Source: Euglena gracilis (lineage: Eukaryota > Euglenida > Euglenophyceae > Euglenales). From it: a DNA stretch of 64,000 bases. The DNA is taken from positions 81,278,474 through 81,342,473 of the forward strand of contig CP154956.1 in NCBI GenBank assembly GCA_039621445.1. Reading direction: 5' to 3'. The notes beneath the pieces were generated by a model, which saw nothing but the letters and a program-made list of their open reading frames with translations, had not been told where the DNA came from and did not search any database. Each line of letters begins with the position of its first letter. Within the stretch, counting starts at the first letter, position 1. The translations under genes and the position numbers were made by a program. Of this stretch, positions 10,326-23,800 are shown piece by piece.

Positions 10326-13300
10326 GGGCGTTTGTTAAAAAGAAAAATCCGATGCAACCGGCTGATAATGGTCAAGAGGCGGCCAAGAATGGTGAAGAGT
10401 GATTTGCAACTGGCAAAATTGCACCCAAACGACCCAAATCTGCAGACAATTAAGCTGCAATCTGTCGCTGAGGTGCCGCCAACATCATTCAGAAAATGAG
10501 TTTTTGCAACAGTCTTTAAAAATTCATTTGTGTAAAGTCTTTAAAACATCACAAATTCATGGCGACAGATGTGAATTGCTGTTTTGTGCAAGGTGTGTGT
10601 CAAACCGGACATTTCCGGGTCGCAAAAACAATCAAAAAGAGTCGCGAATGGGAATCAAGCGTCGTCAGCCCAAATCTGTGGGAAACCGTGGAGTGGGGCA
10701 TTGGGTGGAAACAGAGGGTGGGAAGGCGATTTTGGGGCGGGACCCAACTTTTCTGCGACCTTCCACCGGCCTGCCCCTGCCTCGGCTGAACACTGGCTTG
10801 GCCTTCGCTGGACAAAGGCGTGGCAGCGACGGGGCAAAAGGGGTTTCGGATGTGATCATTTTCCCAACCCTGCCCAACCCAACTTTTCTGCAACACGGAA
10901 GGCATCCTGGCCCTTTCCGCATCGAACACGCAGTTGATGGTGGAATGGCAATGGCACCATGAGCCAATTGTGCATTGCCTGCATCTTCCCACACTTGTTT
11001 TCAAATTTTCCACACTTCTCCGCCTTCTGTCTTCCCAAAGCTTTTTTTCCCACAATGGATTTCATCCAGATTGATGTTTGTCGCCTGTGGGTGGGTATTC
11101 CCAATCCAGCGCAGCCAAAGGCCCAGTCGGAAAAAGCTTCAAGGGTGTAAACCCCCCCCACTTATAAACCCCCCGGGGTTTATAGGATCCGGTTTGGTTG
11201 GTCGGCCGAAGGGGGGGGGGTTTATAGGTGGGGGGGGGGGGTTGTAGGTCCCGGAATTGTTGGTGAAAATCCTACCCCCAAAAATGACCCCGAAAACCCC
11301 CAAAATTGGCAATTTTTGACAATTTTGGTCAAAAATGGCATTCTTGATGATGGTCGGTCTCAAAAAATTGCCAAAAAGTCAGTTTTTGGGAGGTTTGCGG
11401 CCGAAAAAATCGTCCCCGGCGGTTTTCATTTTTCTTCCCCCCCTTTTTTTATATTTTTCCCCCCCCCCCTTTTCAACCCCCCCCCCCCACCCCCCTCCTG
11501 GCGCCCCCCGCTGCATTTTTGCACCATTTGTCTGGGTGTTTTGTTTGTCCCCATGTTTTTTTTTTTTGCCTTTTTTTTCCCCCCCCCGCCCATTTTCCTT
11601 TCCCCCAATTTTAGTTTCCCCTCTTTTTTGGTTTTTTGGGCTTTTTTGGATTTTGGGGGATTTATTTTAGAGCCAGAGCAGATCCTGGAATTTTTCTTAT
11701 ATCATTCACCACCGTGTCACATGTGGATCTTTGGGGCATGCCGTGACCACATCTGGCATTATGCAGAGATCCAATCCAGTCATCCTCAATTAGACATGGG
11801 GCAGAGGGGCAAGAAAAAAGGCCATGGAAGATGCAACGGACAATGGTGATGGGAAAGTGACAGTGAAGATGATGGATCAAGATGGTCAGTGTGCAAGATC
11901 TCATGGTTTGGGTGGGGCATGAGTAAGAGCCAGGATGCAGTCCTGGATGGTGCATTGAGCATCATTCCTTCATCCATCCAACAGTATACATGGCTCATGC
12001 ATAGTGGATACAAGTCTGCAGTATCCAGTACATCTGGTCCACCGTGCATCGAGCTCCTACATCCTCCAGTATCTCCATCCAGTCCATCCACTCCGTCAAT
12101 TACACTCCTGCATTAGACCAAGAGGGGAAGAAGTTTGTGGCTGGCTAAAAAAAATTGCCAAAAACGGATGAATTTGGGGAAAGTGAACAAAAGTGGCCAA
12201 GAGTGGCCAAGAATGTTCAAAAGTGGGCAACAGATGGCAGATGGTTAAAGTGGAGAAAGTAGACAAAAGTGGATGGAGTGGATGCAGGTGATGTTGTGGA
12301 TACAGTGGATGCAGTATCCGAGTGAATGCAGGTATGGGAGGTAAACCTCCCCGCAATAGTAGGGCGTGCCCTCTACAAGAGCAGGGTCCAAATAGTAGAG
12401 TACCCCCCCTCTGGCGAAGCGACCGTCCACCACAAGAGCATCCCTTCCTACCTGTTGTCAATAAACACCAACGTTTCCCATTCTCATGCCCTCTGTGCAA
12501 CAAGGGACTTCCGCTTGTAACATCCACGATCCACCCATATCAACCATAGCAACCCGGGGCAAGCATACACAACACGTAAATCGGCCCGGATCCAACCGCC
12601 TAAACAGTTCTCAATTGTATTCCCAACAAACTCCTCTCCGTGTGGACTCTTCTCTGCAGATGCAAATTTTCAGGAGGAAAACCGCCTAACTAAAACCGCA
12701 GTCTTCTGAAAAATTATAGGGCCATTTGGTCCAAAAAAGCTTCAAAAATTTTAGTCGGGCTTGGGTAGTTAGCGCCTCCTAAGAATGATGGGCAAAACGA
12801 TGGACCAATTCGCCCAAACAGACATATTTTTTGGTTGGCTTCAGTTTGCACAACTTTTTCCCTTGTGTTCATTTATTTTTCCTTGTTGAAATTTTTACTG
12901 ACTTCGCGGGTTGCCAACAACATCATCACTGTAGCTGTCAGGCATGGATTTGATCAAAATTTAAACTTCAGTGAATTGTGAAGTGTCAGTCATTGCCAGT
13001 GCCACAAATGATGATTTTCTCAATGCTACTTCTGTGAAAGCATGTTTTTCTTGGCATCACTGAAAAAAACAATTGCAAGAAACCTGATTCACCAAATATG
13101 GTTTGTAAGGTGATGCTTCAAAAGGGGCTGCTTATCAACATTTTGAGATGATAAATGAAGACAGGTGAAACCCACAACAGAGGAAATAAACTTTGGGAAA
13201 ATTACGTCAGAAAAAAAATTTGGGGAGGAAGAACAAAGCCTGTGATGGGAGGGGCACTCCCAAGTCAACAGTGGCAAGATTTGATGTTGTGCAAAATGTG

Positions 13301-14770
13301 CAAAAAGGGGTGGGTTTTTTTTAACTAGTTTTGTTCCACAGCCAAGCACCCCCAGATGTTTGGTAGTTTGGCGCAGTTGTCGGGCTTTGTGGGTTGTCAG
13401 GTTTCAAACACTGGAGGCAGGGTTCCCGCCAGATCATTGGGAAAGATTTCATCCGAGGCAACTGACGGGTGGTACACATTGTGAAATAGATACCTGGTCA
13501 TTGCCTGGAGTGTGGTACTCGTTTTGGCACAGGTGAAATCTTGGCGTCCAAAAAATGCTCCTTGTCGCACTGTACCCACTGTCCTTCTGTCCACCACCAC
13601 CGTCCACCACGGACAAACACGACTACACATAAAGCTACACAGTGCATGTTGGAGGGAGAAAAGGCCCCATCGCCGCCCCCCAATTGGTGTTACATCGACT
13701 GCTGCCCAGGACAGCTACCGAGCACCCTCACCCCAGTTGTAGTTGTGGGGTTCTAAGGGTTGTAAATGGGGTGCTGCCATCAGAGACTGCGGTGAGGCCT
13801 TTGCACAGATTGTGTGGAGTAGGAAGTTTTTTCTCTCAAGGACCCAAGGGTGGTCAGCAACCCTCGGGGGGAGGGGGGAGGGGGGAGGGGGCGTACTTTG
13901 GGGGGGGGGGCATTCTTGAGTTCCGAATTCAAGCTATTTCACACCGGAAATGGAGGAATAACTCTCCCTTCCTCTAGTCAGCCACCCACCCAATTTCGAC
14001 ATTTTACAACATTTTTTGATGGACACCATGCAAAGGTGCAAAGGCAGCCTGGCAACAAAACCTGCAACCATGTCCTCCACAAGTACCTGGCCACAGGTGG
14101 TGCAGTAAATATTCATGAACCCTTGCAAATCCATTGGTGGGTAACCACTCATACTCTTTCCCGGATTTTTTTGGCGTGTAATAAATGTTTTCAGAGAGTG
14201 GCTGGAGTTCATGGAAACCAGAGACAGCTGTCTACACAGGAAGGACTTGGCTCAGCATGGAACTTGGGCTCTTAGCTGAGAAACACATTTAAACGGATGG
14301 GACATATGACACATGAGAGAGTGGGGTCACCGAAAGCATTTAAACTGGGTCAACAGCGACCTGGCGCTTGTTGAGAACAGATCCCTCCCTATTTCCTCAC
14401 CTCCCAGAGGTCTGATGACTGCGAAAACCTCTGTTGCCCTCTTTTAAGGCGCGTTGGCGAGACTGAAAGTGAACGTCAAAGGAAAAAAATGGGGATTTGG
14501 GCACACTGCTGAATTTTTTGGGGAGACTTCCCGTTTCAAAGGCAAAAATGCTGTCTAACTCCTGGTAAATCCCACCCAAAAAGCCCTGAATTTCCGAATT
14601 TCAGTGGATCTGTTCAAAACCTCCCCCGAAATTTCTGATTGCAACAACCAGCTACTCAGAAAGGAAAATTTCTGGCCATTTTTGGAATCTCGTAGTGTAT
14701 TGTTCTTGTTTTGCCCCCCCCCCCAAAGCCTGATTTGTGACCACCAACACCTGCTGTGTGCTGAGCAGAG
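10326..14770. other. Non-coding stretch before the glycosyltransferase exons
   Basis: There are several overlapping open frames of 60-190 codons but no family similarity or consistent splice phases. An A-rich AAAAGTGGCC-like tract lies at 12,170-12,260. C/G-rich element-like ends lie at 11,150-11,260 and G-rich blocks at 13,865-13,910. Upstream exons (signal anchor, stem) of the glycosyltransferase may be hidden here. A Cys-containing frame at about 14,035-14,100 is one weak possibility. Confidence 0.45.
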
Positions 14771-14875
14771 GACTCTGGGAACTGCTTTAATCGCTCTTGT
14801 GACACCAACCCGCAATTTTTGGATATTTTTGTGGCATCGACTGCCAACACCACACCCGCAGACTCGTCAGTACAG
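14771..14875 (+). CDS. GT31 exon: start of catalytic domain
   Basis: 35 codons after GAGCAGAG, ending GTACAG|GTTGGC in phase 0. It has two cysteines, then QFLDIFVASTANTTPADSSV with two N-glycosylation-like sites. FLDIFVAS corresponds to the first strand before R..IR.TW. Confidence 0.7.
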
Positions 14876-17800
14876 GTTGGCAACTGAGACACGCCTTCTG
14901 TGATCATACCTACAGACGATATCTATACAAAAACAGACATGTGCCTACTGCTGAAAACCCCGAAATGTTTTCTGCTTCCTCTTTTTTTTTTGCCTCCTAA
15001 GTCATTCCTTGGCAGAATCTGGGAATCTGGGAATTCGGGAATTCTCGGGCTTTGTCAGGATTTGTCGGTTCCTCACCTCCAGAAAGCCAGAGTGATGGGG
15101 ACAGAGTGATGGTTTGTCAGACTTTGTTGGGATTTGACGCCGGAGATTCTTGCTCAGGACAGGGTTCATCCAGCCCACGTCCAAAATCTAAGTGAGCCAT
15201 CGCCAGGGAGAAGGCCCAACCCCAAATCGTATTTCCAGCGTCGGGATGGTATCCGCAAAACGTGGAAGGCAGTGGAGGCAGTGGAGGCCAACATCACCAA
15301 ACAGGATGGGCGCATTGGTCCCTCTCCTCTCGCAGCCATGGCTCTGTTCCTCTGGGGCGTTTTTCTCGCAACACAAACTTTACGAAGAACAGAAACAGCC
15401 AATTTTTTTCAGTACAGATTTCCACTGTGTGTGCTTTCTATTTATGTGGGCTCGTGTTCTTCGATCCCCCCCCTTTTGTAAGGTTCATGGTTGCCACAAG
15501 CTGCAGTTGTAGTTTGAGGGTATTCCAGGGGATGGTTTGTGGTGTTAGGGGAGGTCAAGGAAAGGAAGTCGGTTCATGACGGTGTTTCTTGGGCTCCTCT
15601 CAATGGTGGCATGTGGTCATAATGCAGAGATGCACTGCATTCATTCAGTATGTTTGTGTGCTTGGGTGCCAGAAGAAAATCAAACAGGTTTTTATTTGGT
15701 TTTTTTTTGATGTCATTGCTTTCTTTGATGGTTTTTTCTCAGGTTGACAAATAGAATGCACAGCATAATGCAATGCACACGCCAGTTTAGGGATCCCTCC
15801 CTAGGATCGCACTCGGGATCACAGCTTTTCCCAGTGGCAATCATGGGGGTGTGGCAAGTATCCGGAAATAGCCAGTGGCACGATATTCAACAAATTACAT
15901 TGAAAACACTATTGCTGTGTGTGTCCTGACATGCCATTGCAAAAAAATGAGAGTGTTTCATTAGGGGAATGGCCACAGGATTCTTCAAAAAATCACCCCC
16001 GATTATGTAAAATAGGGGAGGATTTATATGGATGATTTCCCCTCAAAGGCTTCTGGCTGGGAAAAAGTTGTTCGCTCTTCCCCTGGGCTGATGAGTTTGA
16101 TGCCGTGTGGAGGAGCTTCCTAAAATGAATGTATTCATTCTTTGAGATGGTGAAGATGCTTTACAAAATGCATAATTATTCTGAATTGTGCATAATGCAA
16201 GCTGGGTTCCCCCCCCGGGGAGGGATCCAGCCAGCCCCCTTCATTGGGCATCCCTCTTAAGGATCACACCTCCAAACTTTGGTTGCAAAGTCCTAACCCA
16301 GCTGAAGCTGGCTTTTTTTATTTGCTCTGGGTAACCCCCCCCCAATAATACCCCCCGGGGTATTATTTTCGCCCAAAGTCCCGACCCGAGGGGGGGTATT
16401 ATTTCCCCCAAAATTTTCAAAATTTTTTGCAGTCCCGTAGGAGCCAAAATAGCGCCAAAACCCCATTTGGGGTCACTTTTTGTACTTTCTTCTGAAGTTT
16501 GCCATTTTTTTAACAAGTCAGATGATCCAGAAAAATCGATTTTTTTTGAATTTGTTGTCAGAAATTGTGAGTTTTACCTACATTTTCAGGTCAAAATCCG
16601 GGCTTTCGGCCCGAAACCGGGGGGGGGGGGGATTATTTGGGTCGGTCGCCGAAGTCAGACCCCAAGGGGGGGGGGGGGGCTTATTATTTGGGGGGGAGGA
16701 GGATTTACCGGGTCCAACCTGGCATCCGGCTGGACCCCGCCCTCCTCTTTCCACGGGGCTGGCTGGATGGTGTCCTCAGGCCCCCGATACCAAGCATTCA
16801 TGGATATGCACTGGGTTGGTTTCTGACTCGCATGATACCCCCCCACGTTCTTTAACTCCCCTCCTGGGCCCACGTTCTTCCTACTCTCTGATTACAACCT
16901 GACCAACTCTCAGCGACAAGAGCATGCAATTGTTTATCGTTGCATGAAATGGGGGGGGTTGGCTGGCCTTTTTCGGGGTTTCTGACTACCTCCTCAAAAC
17001 TCACAACGTCCCCTAGTGTGATGAATTTCCTGGCTATGTTTTTGCAAATTCCCCATTTGTGACATTGACGGAGAGTACCAGAAATTATGCCTTTTCTTTG
17101 GCCTTCTGGCCTTTTCTTTATGCCTTTTCATTGGCTTGTCTTGCTTGTTGTGTGTGTCTTGCCTTTCTTGATTGGACTCGTAACTCACACCTGTATCCAA
17201 GACACGATGTGTTGTTGGCACAACCCTGTGTCACTGGCATCTAGAATGTTGTGTCCTGCACTAGGGGGGGGGGTATACCTCAAGGTAATTAAGGGGTTGG
17301 CTGCGTTTCAAAACTGCGATTATTTTTTTTATTATTTTCGACAGTTTCCCAACTCTCCGGCATTAGTCGATCGCATGGGCACGAAATGGAAACTTTCCGG
17401 GACATCCTGTTGGTTAGGGACCCGTCGGGCGCCGCTTGGGGTTATTGGCCAGGGGTCTTCTGCCTGTTTTCTTTTTTCGTCCCCATTGGTCACCAAGTCA
17501 GCCTCCTGATGTTTACCCTGCCCTTCACAGGATCAGGGCGGTCCTTAAGGGACAGGAAAGTTTATTTTTTTCTCAAGGACCGCCCTCTTTTTGGCCAAAG
17601 AGCCGACCCAGGGCCGGACTGGGACTTGAACGGGGTCCAAAATTAAAAGGTCCAAAAAAAGCACATTTTTTGATGATTTGGGTGGATGGGCGATGGTCCA
17701 AGGATGCCAAGAATCAGTTTTTTTCCCCAATGTTTTCCTGTTCTCGCCGAAGAATGCCAAATTTCTTTGCCCGTTTTCCTGTATATTTTCATTGAGTGTG

Positions 17801-20800
17801 CTGGGACAGCGGAGCTCTGTTTTTTATTTCTTTAAGGACCGCCCTGCATAGGATTTGGCCACCACGCTTGTACACAGAATTTGACTCAACAGGGATTTGG
17901 GCTCCCCCTCCCCCTCTTAATCGGCCAACCTGACCCCCCTAAAATTTTTTACCCCTTTTGGCATGAAAAATTGACCCAAAAATCGCAGTGAAAATGTTTT
18001 CTCTTGCTGTTGTATTTTTGGGTATTAATGTTTCAGAGAAAATCTTTTGAAATTTGAAATATTTTGAAACAAGAAAAGGCGTTTGGGGACACCCCCGGGA
18101 TGTTCCTGGCTTGAGGAACCCAACACTGCTTTTGCTCTGTTTTCATTAGTGTTTCTCTTATCACACAAAGAACAGCATGGAAGCAGCAAAAAGCAATGCA
18201 TTTGAGTTTTATGTCGAAAGGATCGAAGAACTCCAAGAAACTCCATACTTAGTTTTTGTGGCATTTTAGCTGGTTTGGTGTTTTCCCCCCGCCCCCGGAA
18301 AGAAGGCAGCGGCTGGCTTGTCATCATGTTGAGCCAACTGTTTAGCCCATCCCGGAAGGAATGGGTGTGGTCCTGGGCCATACAACCATTTTTTTCATTG
18401 GCCGACCCCCCCCCCCCCCGGGCGGGAGGGAGGGCGGGTGATTCGCTTTCAGGGTGACTTGCTGGTTTTTGTCCCGGACACCCTCCCCCAGGGGGGAGGG
18501 GAGTCCGACAAAAAAAAACATCAAAGTGACCCGGCTCCAATGGCGCCGGAATGTTTTGGCCCTTTTTCACATTTGTGGTTGGTTCAATTACTCTTGGATT
18601 CCACAGTGGCCGACCCCCCCGGGCGGGTGCAGTGACTGACTGGTGTGAGAAGAGTGGAGCGACCCACCCCCCACCAGGGGTCGTTGAAAAATTGTATGTC
18701 CTTGGCAGGACCCCCCAATCCAGCACTGTCCAGCAAAAGTCCAGCACTGGACTTTTGCTGGGTCTGGGTTCCAGCAAAGGGGCTGGAGAAACTTTGGAAA
18801 ATGCCGTCAAGTTGGGTCTTCCCACAGGGGGGCACCCATGTGTGGTGGGGGACCAGGTTTTTTTTTTATAGTCTTGGACCCCGGGGGGGGGAGGGGGTGC
18901 AGGGTGGGTGGGTCTGGCCGAGCCCCCCGGGGGGGGGATGCAATTTCCGGTGCCGAAGGCTCCAAATTTTCTTCTGAAAAAGGTGCTATTTTCAGCATTT
19001 TTCGCGAATCTTCGCCATTTCCGGGGAACAGTTAGTGGTCCCTGGGACCCCCTCCCAGTCTCAAAAACGCCCCTGTGGGGGACCTCCTCCCTTTGATCTT
19101 AAAAGAATCCTCGTTGCCCGGGGTCAGGGCTGAGTGGGTACCCCCCAGAGAGGGGGATTTTCCTCTCCTCCCCTTTTCCTCTTTCCTTCTTCCCTTCGTT
19201 TTTTTTTTGAACCCAAAATTGACCCTCCAAAGATTGGTCCCCCGACCACTGCGGGTGGATGGGTGGGTGGCTGGGTGCTGACTGCCGAATCTGCAGAAAA
19301 AAAAAACCAGAAAACGGTGTGTTAATGAAAAGCCTGGTTTCCGAATGGCAGGCGGCAAGGAGAACACGCGACGGCCCCTGGCAGCATGGCTTATCGACAA
19401 AACTGCTCCTCCTGGTGCAGCTCATCGCCCAGCAGTGTGCGGCGGTGAAGTACCTCATGAAGTGCGACGATGACACGTACGTTCATATCCCACGCCTCGC
19501 TCTTGCCCAGGGTCTCTTTCCAGTACAGATAATGGTAACACTGTGTCCCAATTTTGGACAACCTTTATCTGAATTTGCATTGTAGTTGCGTTGTATTTGC
19601 CTTGATGTTCATTCTCTTTGGCACACACCTGTCTCTCCTCACTTGATTTCTCGGTGCACACCTGAGCAGGGCCATACTGGAACCCCGCCCCCACTGTCAG
19701 GGCTTTACAGCAAACCCCAAAACCCTGTGGGTGGTGGTTGGGGGGAGGTTGACCCCCCATCCTGGCAGCTGGCAGGATGGTTGACCCCACCCACCCACAG
19801 CTCCGCGCAAAGAACTCCTTCGACGCTGTCGCCGACGGAGAATTTCGACCGAAAAAAATTCCCCGAGAAACGGTGGGGGCTGGGCGTTGCTTAAGACAAC
19901 CTGGGACGGGGGCAGCCAGCTAGCCAGCAACCTTTTTCCAGCCCTGGACCCCCTCTCCATCAACGAGGGGGCTGTTCTGACCCCCCCCTCTGCAAAGCCT
20001 CCGCTCATTTAATCCCCTGGGTCCACCTCAGAGGCTGAAAAGTTTGGGTTGGCTGGAAAAAGGCTGCTGGCCCCTATGGGAGGGGTCCCTCCCATAGGGG
20101 TCCCGGGCTGGAGCTGGGCCTGACGTGGGTAGAACTGGGTACCAGAAAATAGGAGCTGGAAAAATGTGCAAAAAAACTGCCAATTATACAAAACAGTCGA
20201 TTTTTTTTGGCCCCAAATCTTGGCCAGCCTTTTTCTAAACCATTCTCGCCCATTTTTGACCAATTATTGGCCCATTTTGCACCGTCCACCCTCCCTTTGG
20301 GCGGCTGGAAACGAATAAATAAACCCTCCCAGGGCGGAGGGGGTCCAGACTCCTTCCCTTTCAGACCAAGGGAGGACCAGGAACCCCCAATTTTTTTTCC
20401 GGCCCTTCGCGCCGGAAAAGATGAAAAATACAGTGTGACCGATTTTTCAAGAGAGTGCGCGAAAACGCGAACTTTGGGCTTTTTCACGGCGCAAAAGAAA
20501 TTCTCCGGCGCTTTGCGCCCGATATTTTTTTTTGCGTGCGGGGAGGGGGGGTGGTATGACCCCCCCATCTGGGGGGAGGGGGTTCCGGGGTCCCCCCTCT
20601 CCTCTCTGCCCATTTAATACCCTGGCTAGACCCCGCCCCTCGGGGGGTCCTCAAGCAACGCCCTGGTGGGGGGGCTCGGACCCACCTTCCGGGTGTGTGC
20701 AGTCGACCCCCAACGAGTCTTTCCCGTACAGCCCTGCCGACTTTCGACTCTGCCATTTCGCCAAGGTGAGATTTTGGGCCAAAAAGTCGATTTTACGAAA

Positions 20801-23800
20801 TAAAAAGTCTTAATAAAGCATGAATAACTTTTGAAAGTGCGTGTCAGACCAAATGCACCCCTAGGGACCCTCTGTCCCCCCATGTGCCGTTTTGGCTGCT
20901 GACATGCCTGGCCTGTGTTCTGGCTCGTTTTGGTGGCCTAACCCAATCACTTTGGGATGTTTTGTTGTGTTAAAAGCCAATTTTTTTCAAAATAAAGCAG
21001 GGGACACAAAATGTAATTCCCCAAGAAGCCCTGAGTGACCATTCCGAAATAGTGAAAACATATTCTGTGCTGCGCGCCAGGAAGTGCAAAAAAAAAGCCA
21101 AAAATGCCAAAAAAATCCAGAATGCGACCTTTTAAGTATAAGCACATTGAACTTAGTTTTATATGTTCGGGTAACCCACATAAAAAGAAATATTCAAGAA
21201 ATTCAAAAAATGAGCATTTTTCCAAAATCATCAGGTATTTTCCCACAATTTTGGCCTGGTTTCCTGCATTTCAATTGGCCACAGAACCGAAAATTTTCCA
21301 TACCCTTGTTCTTTCGAGTTAGGAGAGGCTTTTATTTTCATTTTCCCTTTGTCCAACAATTGAAGACTGAAGGTAATTGCTTTAAACTGTGCTTGGCACA
21401 GATTTTTGTTAGAGACATATTTTGCAGGGTTGCAGACAAGCATTTTTGGTTGATCTTTTTTACGAGAGTCATTCATGAATCTGGGTTTATTTGACGCGAT
21501 CCAGTGACCGTTTCTTTTTTCCCTTCGAAAAGAACATGGCTCCTGTTTTTGGTTGGACACTCCAAACCACCATTGCAAGCTTCCGAAAGGCCCTGTTTCC
21601 TTTGCCAACGTGACACATGGAGAACGTATATACGCTGGTATCTCGATGTGTAAACTGCAAGTGAAGCCCAACCGGGGTGTTGCTTCACCGGAAGGACCCA
21701 AAGTCCCCGGGGTCCAATTATCCAGCCGAGATTTTCCAACCCAGACCCCCCTGTTACGAGTTGAAGAATAATAATGATGTTGTAATATAATGGTAATTAT
21801 TCTCATTTGTATGCACCCTGATTAGATAATTGGACGGTGACGGGTTTTTGCTCTAGGACATGCAAGAATTGCCAAAAAAAATGCAAAAGATGCAAAGATC
21901 CAAAGAATGCAAAGATGTGTCCAACATGGGCCGACCAGCTCCAATTTTTGAATTTGGGGACCCAATCAGGCACAAGAAATCAAACTTGCCAATCACAGGC
22001 TTCTTTTGCGCAACCCCCCCACGGACGGGGTGGGTGCTATGAGCAAGCAGGGGTGTAGGGCACTTTCGACCCCCCACCCCCTGGTGGCGGGCGGGTTTTG
22101 GGGTGGTTGTTCTTTAGCACACTCCCCGACGCCTTCGGAAATGGCCATTTCCATTTTCAAGGGAAATTTGCCTGGGTCGGCAGGAATCGGGGTTAAACCC
22201 GACCCCCCCCCCTCCCGCCTCCCGTGGGGGGTGTGCCCGCTACGGGCAGACACCCAATAGCGCAAGGCACCCCCGAACCCTCCCCCCCCCCGGCGTTGGT
22301 AAAGAGGAAGCCTGCCTAATCAGTCTGAAAATCAGCCAGAGCCCCTAATCCACGGTTTCAACGCCGGTTCGGGCGTGAAGCCGTGGCTCAGAATGCCGCT
22401 GCCGCCCGAACCGGCGTTCTGAGCCATGGTTTCACGCCCAAACCGCCGTTCTGTACACAGTTTTTGTATGAAAAAAAGGCTAAAAAAAACGATTGCTTCA
22501 ACCACCCCCCCGTCCCCAGTTCCACGGGGGACTTCAGCAGGGGGGCACAGCCCGTTTCCTGTCAGCCCAAACATTCCGCCCTCCCACGGTGGTCGCCAGG
22601 CAACGTTCCGAGCCCAAAGGCCATGCCAACCGCAATTTCATCACCAATACAGGCTTGGGCGTGTTCTCCACCTCTCTGCAATTTTTTTTGCATGTAATGC
22701 CCTCTATGCTTTGCAGAACGGATTTTTTTTTTGGCCGGGAGTGCCACGTACCAGTGTGCTTTCCTTGCGCCACCCTCATTTCAGGCATTTCAGTTTTCAG
22801 GCACAGACTGCTGACCCCATCTGAAAAAGCTGGCTTCACACTGACTGGAATTTTCATTAGCAACTTTCAATTGATTTTTTAATTGTAAATTTTTCAAATC
22901 AGCTATAAAAAGAAGCGTGGCTGTATATTGCTGTAGGGTGTCAGATGGCAGCCAAATGTGGAGAGCATGTGGGTGAGTGCATGTGTTGGTTTATTTCCCA
23001 TTTTTAATATTCTATCCAGAATTTGTTCATTGTGTAACCTTTCTTGGCCCACTTTCCAAGAACCGTTCTCTGTTTTGCTTGGTTTTTAACTCCATCGTCT
23101 TTCACATTTTCTGGTTCCAAGGGAATGCATGAAAAGTCTTTGGCAGGTGGGGACCCCTGGACCCTGGGGTCCGGGGAATGCCCTAAGCTAAAGCCTCGAC
23201 ACCTCCTTAAATGGAACCCTGGGGGGCACCCGTAAAAAATTAATGCTAAATTAATTCAAATAATGCATTCATTTTTTGAAATTTTTGATCTGGTATTGAA
23301 GCCATCTGCAACTTTTTTTTCCCAAGGAGGTGGGCTGACTGGGGAGTACCTGGGACCTGCCTAAAGAGTCAGTATTTCTTTCTGGCACTTTGGGTCAGGA
23401 ATATTTTTTCATTTTTATTTCTTTTTCTCCAAAAAGAGCCCAGGGTGGCTGGGAGGGTGATTTTTCGAGCCAGCATTTTATGCTGGGATCTGGTCATGGG
23501 GGTGTCCCTCCCTGTAACTCCTCACCTGCCCTTGTAGTGAACCCCATACAGTTATATTTTTTTGAGGCTTTCATGGCATCTGAATTTTTCCGTTCTGATT
23601 TTTGTCAGAAAGGGCTGGAGCCAGCATTGCCGTGCTTCATGCAGGGTGGTGGATATCTGCTATCCGGAGATGTGGTGAATGCGTTGGGGACCAGGCTTCC
23701 TTTTGTAAAGGCAAAAAAGCAGAAGCAACAAAGAGGTGTGAAAGACTGCGGTGGGCGCCGGCCCCAATGCGCAGAATGTTCCTGGGACCTGGGATGTTGG

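Noticed and set aside
10399-10962. Open frame of 187 codons on the plus strand
   Set aside because: Several frames on both strands are open here and none resembles a known protein. A CCCAACTTTTCTGC block is duplicated inside, as in non-coding repeats.
12322-12549. Zinc-finger-like frame (FSCPLCNKG...H)
   Set aside because: A single CxxC with one His and no second finger, splice partner or family match.
18025-18825. Open frame of 266 codons on the minus strand
   Set aside because: Much of it is the dispersed 18.40-18.67 kb repeat with C/G tracts. It looks like chance openness in repeats.
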